Below are positions 63,811 to 64,000 of a stretch of 64,000 nt of DNA, in pieces. The stretch covers positions 15,886,928-15,950,927 of the forward strand of contig CM037867.1 in assembly GCA_021292105.1 (NCBI GenBank). Direction: 5' to 3'. Position 1 is the first letter of the stretch; every line of letters starts with the position of its first letter. Under the pieces are notes generated by a model that worked only from the letters and a program-made list of their open reading frames with translations, was not told the origin of the DNA and made no database searches. The translations under genes were made by a program, and so were the position numbers. The stretch comes from Anadara kagoshimensis (Eukaryota > Mollusca > Bivalvia > Arcoida > Arcidae).

Positions 63811-64000
63811 AAAACAAGAGACCAACTAGGGCCTGTGTAGCTCAGCTGTCTAAAATGCCTTCATGCTAGAGCTGTATACCTTAAACTTTCAAAGAAGATT
63901 TTTACACAATTTTCCACAAAAGATTTTCAAGGATGATTTGCAAATGTATGCAAATATAAAACCATGACTCTCCAGTATGCAGCAAAGGATGATTTGCAAA
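63811..64000 (-). repeat. H1-like element edge, cut by window end
   Basis: ACAAGAGACCAACTAGGGCC at the left resembles the ACAAGAGGCCCATGGGCC edge of H1. GGATGATTTGCAAA appears at 63931 and again at the last bases, suggesting a tandem unit. Confidence 0.45.

Overview
The window looks like AT-rich, repeat-dense nuclear DNA of a mollusc, most likely a bivalve (inference). The reasons are spliced genes with GT-AG and GC-AG introns, many tRNA-derived SINEs whose tails carry a GACGTTAAACA motif, 'GTCAAGGTCA' tandem-core elements of the kind common in bivalve genomes, and a laccase-type multicopper oxidase. No complete housekeeping gene, rRNA, functional tRNA or CRISPR array was seen.

Host genes. 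Two homologous six-exon genes for secreted lipocalin-like proteins face each other in inverted orientation: gene A (+, 742-11129, 232 aa) and gene B (-, 43200-50508, 236 aa). I assembled both by hand from short exons. Splice phases are identical in all five introns. Five of six coding exon lengths are equal; exon 6 is 118 nt in A and 130 nt in B. Eight cysteines outside the signal peptide are conserved, and intron 4 of both begins with GCAAGT, so it is a GC-AG intron. Between them lie the last exon of a double hot-dog acyl-ACP-thioesterase-like gene (about 16.9-17.7 kb) and a membrane-anchored laccase (35.7-38.6 kb). The laccase keeps all copper-ligand motifs but changes reading frame about three times within 210 bases.

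Mobile DNA. 2.3-4.2 kb and 24.7-26.6 kb hold inverted copies of one 1.9-kb element ('b'). The second copy sits inside one end of a larger element (22.2-26.7 kb) that has long terminal inverted repeats and a decayed PIF1-type helicase. 27.2-31.2 kb is a broken and rearranged Ty3/gypsy LTR element with LTRs in opposite orientation around a long integrase frame. Several foldback elements are near-perfect palindromes (9.4, 9.6, 19.0, 34.8 and 37.7 kb). About eleven copies of one tRNA-SINE, two of a second, and about fifteen pieces of an unclassified repeat ('R1') are scattered about; R1 is concentrated in and around the two lipocalin-like genes. Minisatellites (25-, 27- and 38-bp units) and microsatellites are frequent.

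Layout: 0.7-11.1 kb gene A with repeat-filled introns; 11.4-14.8 kb SINE, 25-bp minisatellite, MITE and G-rich repeat; 15.2-17.7 kb SINEs and thioesterase exon; 18-22 kb tandem and tandem-core repeats; 22.2-26.7 kb PIF1 composite element; 27.2-31.2 kb LTR element; 31-35.3 kb intergenic repeats; 35.7-38.6 kb laccase; 39.9-40.7 kb 27-bp minisatellite; 43.2-50.5 kb gene B; 51-64 kb repeats with no gene recognised.
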